Below, in pieces: positions 1-9,253 of a stretch of 64,000 nt of DNA. The translations under genes were made by a program, and so were the position numbers. Origin of the DNA: an uncultured Candidatus Actinomarina sp. GTDB taxonomy: Bacteria; Actinomycetota; Acidimicrobiia; Actinomarinales; Actinomarinaceae. Positions within the stretch are counted from its first letter, which is position 1. The number at the start of each line of letters is the position of its first letter. The stretch covers positions 1 through 64,000 of the forward strand of contig CACGBK010000006.1 of assembly GCA_902571385.1 (NCBI GenBank), in the 5' to 3' direction. The notes under the pieces were generated by a model. It searched no databases, was not told the DNA's origin, and saw nothing but the letters and a program-made list of their open reading frames with translations.

Positions 1-108
1 ATTGATTCAACAGTTGGACTCAGAGTTACAGCTGAAGAAGAAATTGCAGGACTAGATGCTTCCGAACACGGAACATCTGCATACGGAGATTTCATCACTA
101 AAAAGTAA
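1..108 (+). CDS. amt: Ammonium transporter, C-terminal end only (partial)
   Basis: The window opens inside a coding region. The first frame reads 35 residues to a TAA at 106-108. It contains GLRVTAEEEIAGLDASEHG, which matches the conserved cytoplasmic tail of Amt/AmtB ammonium transporters (family consensus: LRV, an acidic run, GLD, then EHGE). In the family this tail follows the eleventh membrane helix and contacts the GlnK regulator. The membrane part lies before the window. A terminator follows at once, and the next gene is glutamate synthase, so ammonium uptake sits beside ammonium assimilation. No other family is a good fit, but only the tail can be judged. Confidence 0.8.
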   Translation: MDSTVGLRVTAEEEIAGLDASEHGTSAYGDFITKK

Positions 109-126
109 CAAATAAAAAGATTAAGG

Positions 127-181
127 AAACCAGCTTATTTAGGTCCCCCCCTAAAGATTTTTAAGGCTGGTTTTCTTATTT
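127..181 (+). terminator. Bipartite rho-independent terminator after amt
   Basis: AAACCAGC (127-134) pairs perfectly with GCTGGTTT (166-173). A second hairpin is nested inside: TTTAGG (138-143) with CCTAAA (150-155), closing a C-rich loop. The outer stem runs straight into TTTTCTTATTT. It separates amt from gltB. Confidence 0.8.
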
Positions 182-201
182 CAAATATCTCATCTTCGTA
201 G

Positions 202-207
202 TAAAAT
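202..207 (+). promoter_or_regulatory. Probable -10 box of gltB
   Basis: TAAAAT lies 9 nt before the gltB ATG and no Shine-Dalgarno sequence is visible between them. This spacing would put transcription start at or just before the start codon, giving a leaderless or nearly leaderless mRNA as is common in Actinobacteria. Inference from sequence only. Confidence 0.4.
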
Positions 208-216
208 TATGTTTCC

Positions 217-3200
217 ATGACATTTAATTTCGAAGAAAAAGATTCCTGTGGTGTAGGTTTTATTGCATCAAGAGGGGTTCCAAGAACCCATGGAATGACT
301 TTAAAAATACTTGAGTGCTTATCAAACCTCGATCACAGAGGAGCTAAATTTGCTGATGGCACAGGTGACGGTGCGGGTGTACTAACAGAAATTCCATTTG
401 AACTCATAGAGGCTGAGATAGCAGAACGGGGAATTGTTAGAGATAAAGATTCAAGTCTTGCTTTAATATCTTGCTTTTTTGATCCAAAAAATGTTACAGA
501 ATCGATGGAACTCATCGACAGTAAATTAGAAGAGTTTGACATAGAACTTCTTTATTGGAGAAAAGTCCCAACAGACAAAGAGATCTTGGGAACAATGGCA
601 AAAAAGTCAAAGCCTGGAATTTATCAAGCAATAATTTGCTCAAGAAAGGAATATAAATATAAATTTGAAAAATACCTCTATCTTTTCAGAAAGTCGCTTG
701 AAACCGATTTAGCTAAAAACGAATTTCTAAATATTCACATAAATTCTTGTTCAAGTAAAACAGTTGTATACAAAGGATTGTTTACGGCTACTCAAACCGC
801 TGATTTTTACTGGGACTTAAGAAATCCTTTATACAAGACAAGGTATGGTATTTTTCATCAAAGATTTTCAACTAACACAACATCTACTTGGGATAAAGCG
901 CAACCCTTAAGAATGCTAGCCCACAATGGAGAGATTAATACTATAAGAGCTAATTATTCTTGGATGAAGGCTAGGGAAGTAGATGCGTCTTCAAATTTAT
1001 GGAAAGAAGATATAGACACTCTTAAACCTTTCATAGATGAAAATCTTTCAGATTCTGGTCAACTTGATAATGCAATTGAATTGCTAGTTCAATCTGGTAG
1101 AAAGCTAGCTCATGCACAAGAAATGCTTATTCCTTCAGCCTGGGAAAATAATCCAAGATTTACAAAAGATCAACAATCTTATTATCAGTATCATGCTTTT
1201 TTGACAGAACCATGGGATGGCCCAGCAGCAATTGTAGCTACAGACGGAAAGGATATAATTGCAGGTCTTGATAGAAGTGGTTTGAGACCTCTTCGTTGGA
1301 TGATCTCAGATCGATATATCTTAGCTGCTTCTGAAGTGGGTATATGTCCATCAGTTGAAGCAGGTGCATATAAAACTGCCCAACTTGAACCCGGACAAAC
1401 CATTAGATACAGAATTAAAAATGATGAATTGCTTGATGAACAAGAAGTTATTGAAAAACTATCTGAAAAAAACCCATATAAAGAGTGGGTTAAAAATAAA
1501 CCATTGGTTGCCGATACAGAATTTAGTGACAAGCCAGATGATATTAAAATAGACTCATTCTCAGAATATTTTCAATACACTCCAGAAGAAGAAAGACTAA
1601 TTTTACTTCCTATGATTAAAGGAGATATCCCGACAGGGTCGATGGGTAATGACTCTCCATTAGCAGTACTTAGTAAGAACAAACCACGACTTAGCCGTTA
1701 TTTTCATCAAATGTTTGCTCAGGTAACAAACCCTCCAATTGATCCAATAAGAGAGAGATTTGTCATGTCTACCAAAACTTATTTAGGAAAAAGAGGCTCA
1801 ATCCTAAAAGAAACATCTCAACAAGCAAATCTAATTACTCTGGAATCACCAATTTTAAGTAAAGGTACATATGATTTATTAGTATCTAAAGAATTTTCAA
1901 AAGATAGATCAAAAGTTTTTGATGTAAGTTTCAATAAAGCAGATAAAAATCTTGAACAATTTATTGATGAATTATGTGATGAAGTCTACAAAGCTGTCAT
2001 TAACAAAAAATCATTAATTATTTTGAGTGATAGAGAAGTAGTCAAGGGCAATACGATTGCACCTTCACTACTTGTCCTTGGAAGAGTTCATCAACACCTT
2101 ATTAACAAGGGTGTACGATTAAAAGCTTCTTTAATTATTGTTTCTGGTGAGATACGAGATGCTCATGATCTTGCGTGTCATATTGCTTATGGTGCATCTG
2201 CTATCTGGCCATATCTTGCACTTGAAAAAGCAAGACAACTATCAATAGAAAATGAGGAATTAAATATTTCACCATCACAAGCTCAAGAAAATTATCGTGA
2301 AGCATTAAACAAAGGTCTTTTAAAGATAATGTCCAAGATGGGAATATGTACAGTTTCTTCCTACAGAGGGTCTGAAATATACGAGATAATAGGACTTGAT
2401 AAAGAAATTACAGACAGTGCTTTTTCAAATTCTTTTACAAGAACTGAGGGTTTGGGATACAAACAAATAGAAGAAAATTTATTAGTTTTTGATAGTGATG
2501 AGCCTTTTGATTTAGAAATAGGCGGCTTCTACAAGCATAAAAAAGGGAGTGAGCCACACGTTACATCACCGGTAACAGTTCTAAAGCTACAAAAGGCTGT
2601 TCGTTCAGGTGACAGAGATGAGTGGAATAAGTATCTTGAATCCCTTGAAGAAAGAGACAATGTTCAGATAAGAGATTTATTCACACTTCCAGACAACAAT
2701 AAAATTATTACTTCCAATGACAAAGATATTCCTCTCGAAGAAATATATAAAAAATTCACGGTTAGCTCAATGTCTTTAGGAGCATTATCTGAAGAAGCTC
2801 ATCAAGCTTTGGCTATTGCAATGAATCGTATTGGTGCAAAATCTGGATCAGGCGAGGGTGGAGAAGATCCTGAAAGATATGGAACAGAAAAAAATTCTAA
2901 AATTAAACAAATTGCTTCAGGAAGGTTTGGTGTAACTCCAGACTATTTGGCCTCTGCTGAAGAGTTCCAAATTAAAATGGCTCAAGGTTCAAAACCCGGA
3001 GAAGGTGGACAGCTTCCTGGATTTAAAGTTGATACACATATTGCAAAATTAAGACATACTGTTGAGGGTATTACATTGATATCACCTCCACCTCATCACG
3101 ATATTTATTCCATAGAAGACCTTGCTCAACTAATTTATGATTTAAAGACATTTAATCCAGATAATCCTGTGAATGTGAAACTTGTTTCTGAACCAGGTGT

Positions 3201-4596
3201 TGGAGTCATTGCTGTTGGCGTTGCCAAAGCTGGGGCAGATGTAATTACGATTGCAGGCAGTGATGGAGGCACAGGAGCTAGTCCATGGACAAGTATTAAA
3301 CATGCCGGTTCCCCATGGGAGCTTGGATTGAGCGAAACTCATCAAGCACTAGTTGAGAACAATATGAGGGATAAAGTTCTTCTAGAAGTTGATGGGGGAT
3401 TAAGATCACCTAAGGATGTAATCATCGCAACTCTATTAGGTGCTGATAGATATGGATTTGGTACCCTTCCACTCTTAGCATTGGGATGCAAAATGGTACG
3501 CCAATGTCACGAGAACACATGTCCAGTTGGAATAGCTACCCAAGATGAGAATCTAAGAGCAAAATTTGTTGGGGCACCAGAGCAGGTTATGCAACTGTTT
3601 AAATTTATAGCTGAAGATATTAAATCATATTTGGATATTTTTAATGTTTCTTCTCTTAATGACCTCATTGGCCACGCTGATTTATTAGGTTTGAAAGTCA
3701 TGGATAACAACCTTCCAAAAAGCCTTCACAAGCTTCTAAGAAATGCTGTTTCAGACAAAAAAAATCCAGGCTTTATCAGACACGATGAAGGTAGATTATC
3801 TAGACGACTAACTTCTGAGATTATGAAAGGACTTAAATCTCAAGAGTCAACTATTATTCAGTATCCAATTTCAAATGAAGACAGAAGTATAGGTGCAAGA
3901 ATTTCAGGTGAAGTATCGATGCAAAATCTAGGTAAGGAACTTAAAACCAATCCAACGTACATAAGTCTATCGGGCGCTGCTGGACAAAGTTTTGGTGCAT
4001 TTATTCGAGACGGCATAAATCTAAAACTTATTGGAAGCGCAAATGATTATGTAGGAAAAGGAATGGGTGGAGGAAGCATAACCATAATTCCTCAAGGTAC
4101 GAAAAATAAAGGCGCGTATCATGCAGCTGGTAATGCCTTGTTGTATGGAGCTACTGGTGGACAACTTTATATTTCAGGTAGAGTTGGTCAAAGATTTGGT
4201 GTAAGGAACAGTGGAGGAATAGCGGTAGTTGAAGGTTGTAGTGCCCATGCTGCAGAATATATGACAGGGGGTACTTTAATCATCCTTGGCAGTATCGGAT
4301 TTAACTTTGGTGCCGGCATGACTGGTGGTAAGGTTACTGTTCTAAAAACACAAAAAAACTTTACACAATATATTTCAAAATCTGCTCCTGAATATCGAGA
4401 CATGAACGATATTGATACGCTTGAGTTGAGAGCATTTTTAAACAAACACATTGAACAAACTGACTCCGAGTTAGCAAGAGATATCTTGAAAAAAGAAAAA
4501 GATTGGTCAAAAATGTTTGCAGTATTTGGTGGAATTGCCAACGTTACTGAGCAGGACATAAACAAAGCCCAAGAGACAATAGAAGCACTAGATTAA
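217..4596 (+). CDS. gltB: Glutamate synthase, large (alpha) subunit
   Basis: Transfers the glutamine amide nitrogen to 2-oxoglutarate to make glutamate; this is the synthase half of GS-GOGAT. The 1459 residues fit the usual ~1500. Order: class II glutamine amidotransferase domain, whose nucleophile is Cys11 in DSCGVGF (normally exposed by removing a short propeptide); central domain; FMN/synthase domain with GEGGEDPERYG and the [3Fe-4S] ligands Cys1091, Cys1097 and Cys1102 in GCKMVRQCHENTCPVG; C-terminal glycine-rich beta-helix (GKGMGGGSI, GGTLIILG). The NADPH-binding small subunit gltD, often adjacent, is not in this window. The gene follows amt and its terminator and probably has its own promoter (202-207). 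Confidence 0.97.
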   Translation: MTFNFEEKDSCGVGFIASRGVPRTHGMTLKILECLSNLDHRGAKFADGTGDGAGVLTEIPFELIEAEIAERGIVRDKDSSLALISCFFDPKNVTESMELIDSKLEEFDIELLYWRKVPTDKEILGTMAKKSKPGIYQAIICSRKEYKYKFEKYLYLFRKSLETDLAKNEFLNIHINSCSSKTVVYKGLFTATQTADFYWDLRNPLYKTRYGIFHQRFSTNTTSTWDKAQPLRMLAHNGEINTIRANYSWMKAREVDASSNLWKEDIDTLKPFIDENLSDSGQLDNAIELLVQSGRKLAHAQEMLIPSAWENNPRFTKDQQSYYQYHAFLTEPWDGPAAIVATDGKDIIAGLDRSGLRPLRWMISDRYILAASEVGICPSVEAGAYKTAQLEPGQTIRYRIKNDELLDEQEVIEKLSEKNPYKEWVKNKPLVADTEFSDKPDDIKIDSFSEYFQYTPEEERLILLPMIKGDIPTGSMGNDSPLAVLSKNKPRLSRYFHQMFAQVTNPPIDPIRERFVMSTKTYLGKRGSILKETSQQANLITLESPILSKGTYDLLVSKEFSKDRSKVFDVSFNKADKNLEQFIDELCDEVYKAVINKKSLIILSDREVVKGNTIAPSLLVLGRVHQHLINKGVRLKASLIIVSGEIRDAHDLACHIAYGASAIWPYLALEKARQLSIENEELNISPSQAQENYREALNKGLLKIMSKMGICTVSSYRGSEIYEIIGLDKEITDSAFSNSFTRTEGLGYKQIEENLLVFDSDEPFDLEIGGFYKHKKGSEPHVTSPVTVLKLQKAVRSGDRDEWNKYLESLEERDNVQIRDLFTLPDNNKIITSNDKDIPLEEIYKKFTVSSMSLGALSEEAHQALAIAMNRIGAKSGSGEGGEDPERYGTEKNSKIKQIASGRFGVTPDYLASAEEFQIKMAQGSKPGEGGQLPGFKVDTHIAKLRHTVEGITLISPPPHHDIYSIEDLAQLIYDLKTFNPDNPVNVKLVSEPGVGVIAVGVAKAGADVITIAGSDGGTGASPWTSIKHAGSPWELGLSETHQALVENNMRDKVLLEVDGGLRSPKDVIIATLLGADRYGFGTLPLLALGCKMVRQCHENTCPVGIATQDENLRAKFVGAPEQVMQLFKFIAEDIKSYLDIFNVSSLNDLIGHADLLGLKVMDNNLPKSLHKLLRNAVSDKKNPGFIRHDEGRLSRRLTSEIMKGLKSQESTIIQYPISNEDRSIGARISGEVSMQNLGKELKTNPTYISLSGAAGQSFGAFIRDGINLKLIGSANDYVGKGMGGGSITIIPQGTKNKGAYHAAGNALLYGATGGQLYISGRVGQRFGVRNSGGIAVVEGCSAHAAEYMTGGTLIILGSIGFNFGAGMTGGKVTVLKTQKNFTQYISKSAPEYRDMNDIDTLELRAFLNKHIEQTDSELARDILKKEKDWSKMFAVFGGIANVTEQDINKAQETIEALD

Positions 4597-4638
4597 AATA
4601 CTATTTCTTTATACCAAATAAAGTTATACCATTAGGTA

Positions 4639-5580
4639 ATGAGTTCAAAAACATCACTTAAAAACAGTGTTATTGATTGGTCTTCAACTATTGACATGAT
4701 TGATAATGTCAGAATTGATGAATTAGGGGTAAAAGAACGCACATCTTCACTCGCAACTAGGAGTATAAAAAGAGATTCTAAGCTAGAAGGTCTTAAGAAG
4801 ATTGTTAGCATGTGTGATCTTACAACATTAGAAGGCGAGGATACTGAAGGTAAAATTGCCCAAATGTCATCAAAAGCAATGACACCTGATCCTAGTGATG
4901 CTGATGTTCCAAATGCAGCTGCTGTTTGCGTGTATCCATCTTTAGTTTCAACAGCAAAAAATATAGTTAGAGATTCAAATGTTAAAGTAGCATCTGTATC
5001 GTCCTACTTTCCGAGTGGACAGGCACCATTGGAATCTAAAATTGTTGATACTCAGTTCGCAATTAATGAAGGAGCTGATGAGATTGATATTGTTATTAAT
5101 CGAAAAGCTTTTTTTGAAGGTGATTTTAGAAAAGTTTATGATGAAATTGTTTCTTTAAAAGAGATTTGTGGAGATATTCATTTAAAAACGATATTAGAAG
5201 TTGGGGAACTAGAAACTTATGAAAACATTAAAAAAGCAAGTCTTATTGCATTAAGTGCTGGCTCAGACTTTATAAAAACCTCAACAGGAAAAATATCAAG
5301 TGGAGCATCAAGAGAAGCATGTCTAGTTATGGCCAGGGCAGTCAGAGAATTTGCTGATAGTGGTTATGGAGTCAAGGGTATAAAGGTTGCTGGAGGAATT
5401 AGGGACTCTAAAGATGCGATTCGCTATCTTGTAATTATCAATGAAGAATTAGGAGTTGAGTGGTTAACTCCAGAATATTTTAGATTTGGAGCATCGAGTC
5501 TATTAGATGATGTATTAAAACAAATAAAAAAATTAAAAACGAATTCATATCAATCAAGTTATTATTTTCCAAGGGGCTAG
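4639..5580 (+). CDS. deoC: Deoxyribose-phosphate aldolase
   Basis: Cleaves 2-deoxyribose-5-phosphate to glyceraldehyde-3-phosphate and acetaldehyde in deoxynucleoside catabolism. The 313 residues form a class I aldolase TIM barrel; the Schiff-base lysine is Lys213 in FIKTSTGK, and the proton-relay lysine is in GIKVAGGIR. The protein is longer than the ~220-aa short type and carries an N-terminal extension of about 50 residues, as in the DeoC form linked to aldehyde dehydrogenases. The stop is 3 nt before the next gene, an aldehyde dehydrogenase, suggesting that the acetaldehyde is oxidised by the downstream product. TATACC at 4625-4630 could be a -10 box close to the start. Confidence 0.93.
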   Translation: MSSKTSLKNSVIDWSSTIDMIDNVRIDELGVKERTSSLATRSIKRDSKLEGLKKIVSMCDLTTLEGEDTEGKIAQMSSKAMTPDPSDADVPNAAAVCVYPSLVSTAKNIVRDSNVKVASVSSYFPSGQAPLESKIVDTQFAINEGADEIDIVINRKAFFEGDFRKVYDEIVSLKEICGDIHLKTILEVGELETYENIKKASLIALSAGSDFIKTSTGKISSGASREACLVMARAVREFADSGYGVKGIKVAGGIRDSKDAIRYLVIINEELGVEWLTPEYFRFGASSLLDDVLKQIKKLKTNSYQSSYYFPRG

Positions 5581-5583
5581 TTT

Positions 5584-7023
5584 ATGAATAATTGGGAATA
5601 CTCAGAATCAATTGAATCAGAAAAAATTGTCAATATTGAAAAAAAATATGGAAATTTCATAGACGGAAAATTTGTCACTCCAAAATCAAAACAATATATC
5701 GATACTATCTCTCCTTCAACTGAGAAAATTTTATCTTCTATTTCAATTGGAAATCAACAAGATGTTGATTACGCAGTGGCTTCAGCAAAAGAAGGGTTGA
5801 AAAAGTGGAGTAAAACTAATCCTTCAGAAAGAGCAAAATATTTGTTCAAACTTGCCAGATTGATTCAAGAAAGATCAAGAGAATTTGCTGTACTGGAAAG
5901 CTTAGATGGAGGTAAGCCAATAAAAGAATCAAGAGACTTTGATCTTCCACAAGTTGCTCAAAACTTTTTTTACTATGCTGGATGGGCTGACAAGCTTGAT
6001 ATTGCCTGGGGTAACGAGCAATACAAACCTTATGGAGTTGTGGGACAAATTATCCCTTGGAACTTCCCACTTTTGATGTTGTCATGGAAAGTAGCTCCAG
6101 CTTTAGCAACTGGTAATACAGTTGTTTTAAAGCCAGCTGAGACAACACCTCTGACAGCTTTATTGTTTGCTGAATTATGCGAAGAAGTAGGTCTTCCAGA
6201 TGGGGTATTTAATTTAGTAACTGGTGATGGGTCTACAGGATCACATCTTGTAAACCATAAAGATATTAAAAAAATTGCTTTTACTGGCTCTACTGGCGTA
6301 GGTAAATATATCCAAAAATCTTTAGCTGGTAAAGATGTTGGTTTGACTTTGGAACTTGGTGGAAAAGCAGCAAATATCGTTTATAGTGATGCAGCTCTAG
6401 ATGAAGCAGTCGAGGGAGTTGTTAACGGTATATTTTTTAATCAAGGACATGTTTGTTGTGCAGGAAGTAGATTACTTGTTCAAGAGGATATTGAAGAAAA
6501 ATTTATTAAAAAATTAGAAAAGAGAATGCAGACATTAAATGTTGGCAATCCATTAGATAAAAATACTGATGTAGGTGCTATAAATTCAAAAGATCAATTA
6601 GATAAGATTGAAAAATTGGTAAATGAAGGTGTTGCAGATGGTGGAGATTTATTCCAAATTGAATGTGAACTTCCTAAAAATGGATTTTGGTTTAAGCCAA
6701 GTTTATTTACAAGCGTTCAGGCAAATTATAAAATCGCAACAGAAGAGATATTTGGACCTGTTCTTACTACTTTAACTTTTAGAACTCCGGAAGAGGCTGT
6801 TGAGATTGCTAACAATACTGAATATGGTCTTTCTGCAGGTATTTGGACAGAAAAAGGTTCAAAAATATTATGGACTGCTGATAGGCTCGAAGCGGGAGTA
6901 ATTTGGGCAAATACATTCAATAAATTTGATCCAGCATCACCTTTTGGTGGTTATAAAGAATCAGGCTTTGGTAGGGAAGGAGGAAGACATGGTCTTCTTT
7001 CATACTTAAAGGTGTCATCATGA
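5584..7023 (+). CDS. Aldehyde dehydrogenase (NAD(P)+ type)
   Basis: A full-length, apparently catalytic ALDH of 479 residues. Visible motifs: IPWNFPLLM (cofactor-binding strand), FTGSTGVGKYIQ, the general-base Glu in LELGGKAANIV, the nucleophilic cysteine in NQGHVCCAGSR, EEIFGPV, and the C-terminal FGGYKESGFGREGG. Directly after deoC, the likely substrate is acetaldehyde released from deoxyribose-5-phosphate, with acetate as product; the substrate is inferred from context. The gene overlaps the next one, a shortened ALDH relative, by 4 nt (ATGA), so the two are probably translationally coupled and may form a hetero-oligomer. Confidence 0.93.
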   Translation: MNNWEYSESIESEKIVNIEKKYGNFIDGKFVTPKSKQYIDTISPSTEKILSSISIGNQQDVDYAVASAKEGLKKWSKTNPSERAKYLFKLARLIQERSREFAVLESLDGGKPIKESRDFDLPQVAQNFFYYAGWADKLDIAWGNEQYKPYGVVGQIIPWNFPLLMLSWKVAPALATGNTVVLKPAETTPLTALLFAELCEEVGLPDGVFNLVTGDGSTGSHLVNHKDIKKIAFTGSTGVGKYIQKSLAGKDVGLTLELGGKAANIVYSDAALDEAVEGVVNGIFFNQGHVCCAGSRLLVQEDIEEKFIKKLEKRMQTLNVGNPLDKNTDVGAINSKDQLDKIEKLVNEGVADGGDLFQIECELPKNGFWFKPSLFTSVQANYKIATEEIFGPVLTTLTFRTPEEAVEIANNTEYGLSAGIWTEKGSKILWTADRLEAGVIWANTFNKFDPASPFGGYKESGFGREGGRHGLLSYLKVSS

Positions 7024-7847
7024 CAGACATAAAAAAAACGTATAAAAATTATGTTCATGGTAAATTCGTTAGATCTGAATCTGGAAAAGTTTATTCAATT
7101 GATTTAAAAGAGGAAAAATATGAGATTCCTTTAACTTCAAAAAAAGATTTAAGGGATGCGGTTACATCTTCTAAAGAAGGATTTAAAAATTGGAACCAAT
7201 TAACAATGTACAATAGATCTCAAATTCTTTACAGATTATCAGAAATGATTGAGGGAAATAAAGATAGTTATATTTCTTTATTACAAGATCATGGATTATC
7301 TAAACTCGATTCAAAAAATGATATCAATCATGCAATAGATACAATCGTTTGGTATGCAGGTCTTGTTGATAAATGGGAGCAATTAACTGGTAATCTGAAC
7401 CCTGTAGCTGGTGAATATTTCAACATTTCTCATCAGGAAGCTATTGGTGTTACATTTACGCTAAGTCCAAATTCAATGTCACTAAATAAGTTAGTAAAAG
7501 CAATTCTTCCTGCACTAACTGTAGGGTGTTCTGTTATCAATTTTTCAGATAAAAATGCTGTCATTGCATTGAAGTTATCTGAGGACGTTAACAATTCTGA
7601 CTTTCCATCAGGCAGCCTCAATCTTTTATCAGGTAAATTTGAAAACATTGTTGAAGATGTTGGGGGTCATGTTGAGATTAAACATACAGCAATTTATGAG
7701 GATATTTCAAAAAAATCAAAAGAGGTTCTTGGTCAAAAAGGATCGGAATCTGTGAAAAGGATTTCTCTACTACCTTCAACGAGTGGGTTAAGCTCAATTC
7801 TCCCTTTTATTGAAACAAAAACAGTTTGGCATCCCAAAGGTAAATAA
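7020..7847 (+). CDS. Shortened aldehyde dehydrogenase-like protein lacking the catalytic domain
   Basis: This 275-residue protein begins like an ALDH (YKNYVHGKFVRSESGKVY, then a region matching the NAD-binding domain: FKNWNQLTMYNRSQILYRLSEMIE, GVTFTLSPNS, LNLLSGK). After about residue 225 it passes to a tail ending in ETKTVWHPKG, which resembles the last segment of some ALDHs. The catalytic domain (ELGGK glutamate, CxxGxR cysteine, EEIFGP) is absent, and no frameshift is seen: the frame is open and clean throughout. ATGA overlap with the intact ALDH upstream. I infer a non-catalytic partner or regulatory subunit; a clean internal deletion in a decaying gene is the alternative. Confidence 0.75.
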   Translation: MTDIKKTYKNYVHGKFVRSESGKVYSIDLKEEKYEIPLTSKKDLRDAVTSSKEGFKNWNQLTMYNRSQILYRLSEMIEGNKDSYISLLQDHGLSKLDSKNDINHAIDTIVWYAGLVDKWEQLTGNLNPVAGEYFNISHQEAIGVTFTLSPNSMSLNKLVKAILPALTVGCSVINFSDKNAVIALKLSEDVNNSDFPSGSLNLLSGKFENIVEDVGGHVEIKHTAIYEDISKKSKEVLGQKGSESVKRISLLPSTSGLSSILPFIETKTVWHPKGK

Positions 7848-7897
7848 ACTGTCTTACCCTCAATGTACTATTTTATTATTACTCATTAACCCTGTTT

Positions 7898-7930
7898 AAG
7901 CTGTCTTGCCTGTCAAGACAGCTTATTCAT
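7898..7930 (+). terminator. Hairpin between ALDH operon and thioesterase
   Basis: AAGCTGTCTTG (7898-7908) and CAAGACAGCTT (7914-7924) form a perfect 11-bp stem with a 5-nt loop, 50 nt after the ALDH-like stop. The downstream T-tract is poor (ATTCATATAAG), so termination may be imperfect; a protein-binding site is the alternative. Confidence 0.6.
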
Positions 7931-7948
7931 ATAAGTTGTTATTATTAC

Positions 7949-8374
7949 ATGATGATCGAAGAGAACCTGGAAGATACTTTAGAAAATGAAGGAATGCCAG
8001 TACCAAATGTATGGGTTGAGCTTGAAGGTGAGTTTTTAGATTTTGATAAAGAGAATGAAACATTGAAATGCAAATTTCCTGTTCGTGAAAGATACTTCAA
8101 TCCTTTACCAACAACACTTGGAGGAATTATTGATTCTTGGATAGATATTACGATGGGTCCTCTGACTGTTTTACTTGGTCAGAAAGCAGTTAATAAGAAT
8201 TTCTCAATAAAATATTTAAAACCTGTTGGACCATCTATAAAATATGTCACTGCAGTCGCATGGAGAGAAAGTATTGATGGTAGAAACAGTCTATATAAGG
8301 GAGAACTTTATTTAGATAATGGCGACTTGGCTGCAGTTGCAGAATCAGAATTTGTAGAAATAAGAAAATCTTAG
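7949..8374 (+). CDS. Hotdog-fold thioesterase, PaaI/YbgC-like
   Basis: The 141 residues fit a single hotdog domain. The pattern LGGIIDSWIDITMGPLTVLLG (central helix) followed by NFSIKYLKPVG and later strands (TAVAWRES, GELYLDNGDLAAVAESEFVEI) is typical of PaaI-type acyl-CoA thioesterases, which hydrolyse acyl- or phenylacyl-CoA thioesters. The usual HGG motif reads LGG, and an Asp in the helix could be catalytic. Two adjacent ATGs (7949, 7952) are possible starts. The gene is convergent with and overlaps the EamA transporter by 4 nt. Substrate unknown. Confidence 0.7.
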   Translation: MMIEENLEDTLENEGMPVPNVWVELEGEFLDFDKENETLKCKFPVRERYFNPLPTTLGGIIDSWIDITMGPLTVLLGQKAVNKNFSIKYLKPVGPSIKYVTAVAWRESIDGRNSLYKGELYLDNGDLAAVAESEFVEIRKS

Positions 8375-9219
8375 GTTCTCGAATACAGAAAAGCAGAAGA
8401 TAATATTACACCCATTCCTACAAACTGAATTGAATTAGTTATCTCATTTAAAAACTGAAAACCAAAGAAAATAGAAAAAATTGGAATCATATACACAATA
8501 AATGAACTAGATATTCTGCCAACACTCTCTAACAATTTATAATATGTCAAAAACGCAATTCCAGTTCCACCAATTCCCAATATGAGCATCGGGATCAAAG
8601 AAACTTCAACAGTTGGTAACTTAAATGATGCAGTCGATCCAAGCATTATAAGTGAGAGCAGGAGCGCGTATCTTATTACAATTTTTATAACAATTAATGA
8701 GTCATATTTTTTTATTAATGGCTCAACCATATTCACGGCAATTCCATATGATATTGAGGCAATCAATGCGTAAAGAAAACCAATATCAAAAGATATATCA
8801 CTAACACCTTCGCTTAAAGAAATCAGCCCCACACCAATAAATCCAGTAAATATATATAGTATTTGAATTTTTGTTACTTTTAATTTGTAAAACACAACCG
8901 CAATAAAAGCAACAAAAATTGGAGTTGAACCATTAATTAATCCAGCTAAAGAAGATGTTATGGTTTGTTCAGCAATGCCAAACATATAAAAAGGAAGAGC
9001 CATCCAAAAAAATGAAATTATAAAAATTTTTACATGGTCTGCTTTCATGATATTTTCTTTGGCCCTAACAAATATATTTATGAATAAAGCTCCAATTAAA
9101 ATTCTGTAGATAGCTATATCTGATGGATTAAGTTCTTCTAATGAATACTTAATCATTAAAAATGATGATCCCCAAATTGAAGATGTGACAAGAGCTAATA
9201 AAAAATTTTTAAAATTCAC
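8371..9219 (-). CDS. EamA/DMT-family transporter
   Basis: A 282-residue integral membrane protein with about ten hydrophobic helices and two EamA repeats. The N-terminal repeat starts with LALVTSSIWGSSFLMIKYSL, the usual EamA signature; the second starts near IGFLYALIASISYGIAVNMVEPLI. Members export amino acids, nucleobases or metabolites; the substrate cannot be told here. The start is GTG at 9219, placing helix 1 at the extreme N terminus as in the family. The 125-nt leader contains a strong RNA structure (9254-9328), suggesting post-transcriptional control. AAGCTT repeats flank a TGA just before the start codon. Confidence 0.85.
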   Translation of the reverse strand: MNFKNFLLALVTSSIWGSSFLMIKYSLEELNPSDIAIYRILIGALFINIFVRAKENIMKADHVKIFIISFFWMALPFYMFGIAEQTITSSLAGLINGSTPIFVAFIAVVFYKLKVTKIQILYIFTGFIGVGLISLSEGVSDISFDIGFLYALIASISYGIAVNMVEPLIKKYDSLIVIKIVIRYALLLSLIMLGSTASFKLPTVEVSLIPMLILGIGGTGIAFLTYYKLLESVGRISSSFIVYMIPIFSIFFGFQFLNEITNSIQFVGMGVILSSAFLYSRT

Positions 9220-9253
9220 AAGCTTTGAAGCTTAACATAGATTCCTTATTAGT

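Noticed and set aside
145-151. C-homopolymer as a phase-variable tract
   Set aside because: Seven Cs lie inside the loop and stem of a terminator in non-coding DNA; no reading frame could be switched.
4188-4565. Open frame of 125 codons antisense to the end of gltB
   Set aside because: gltB is clearly coding here (glycine-rich beta-helix domain); the antisense frame has no family features.
7848-7948. A small RNA gene around the 11-bp hairpin
   Set aside because: The hairpin alone with flanking A/T-rich DNA is better explained as a terminator; no promoter-like box is evident directly before it.
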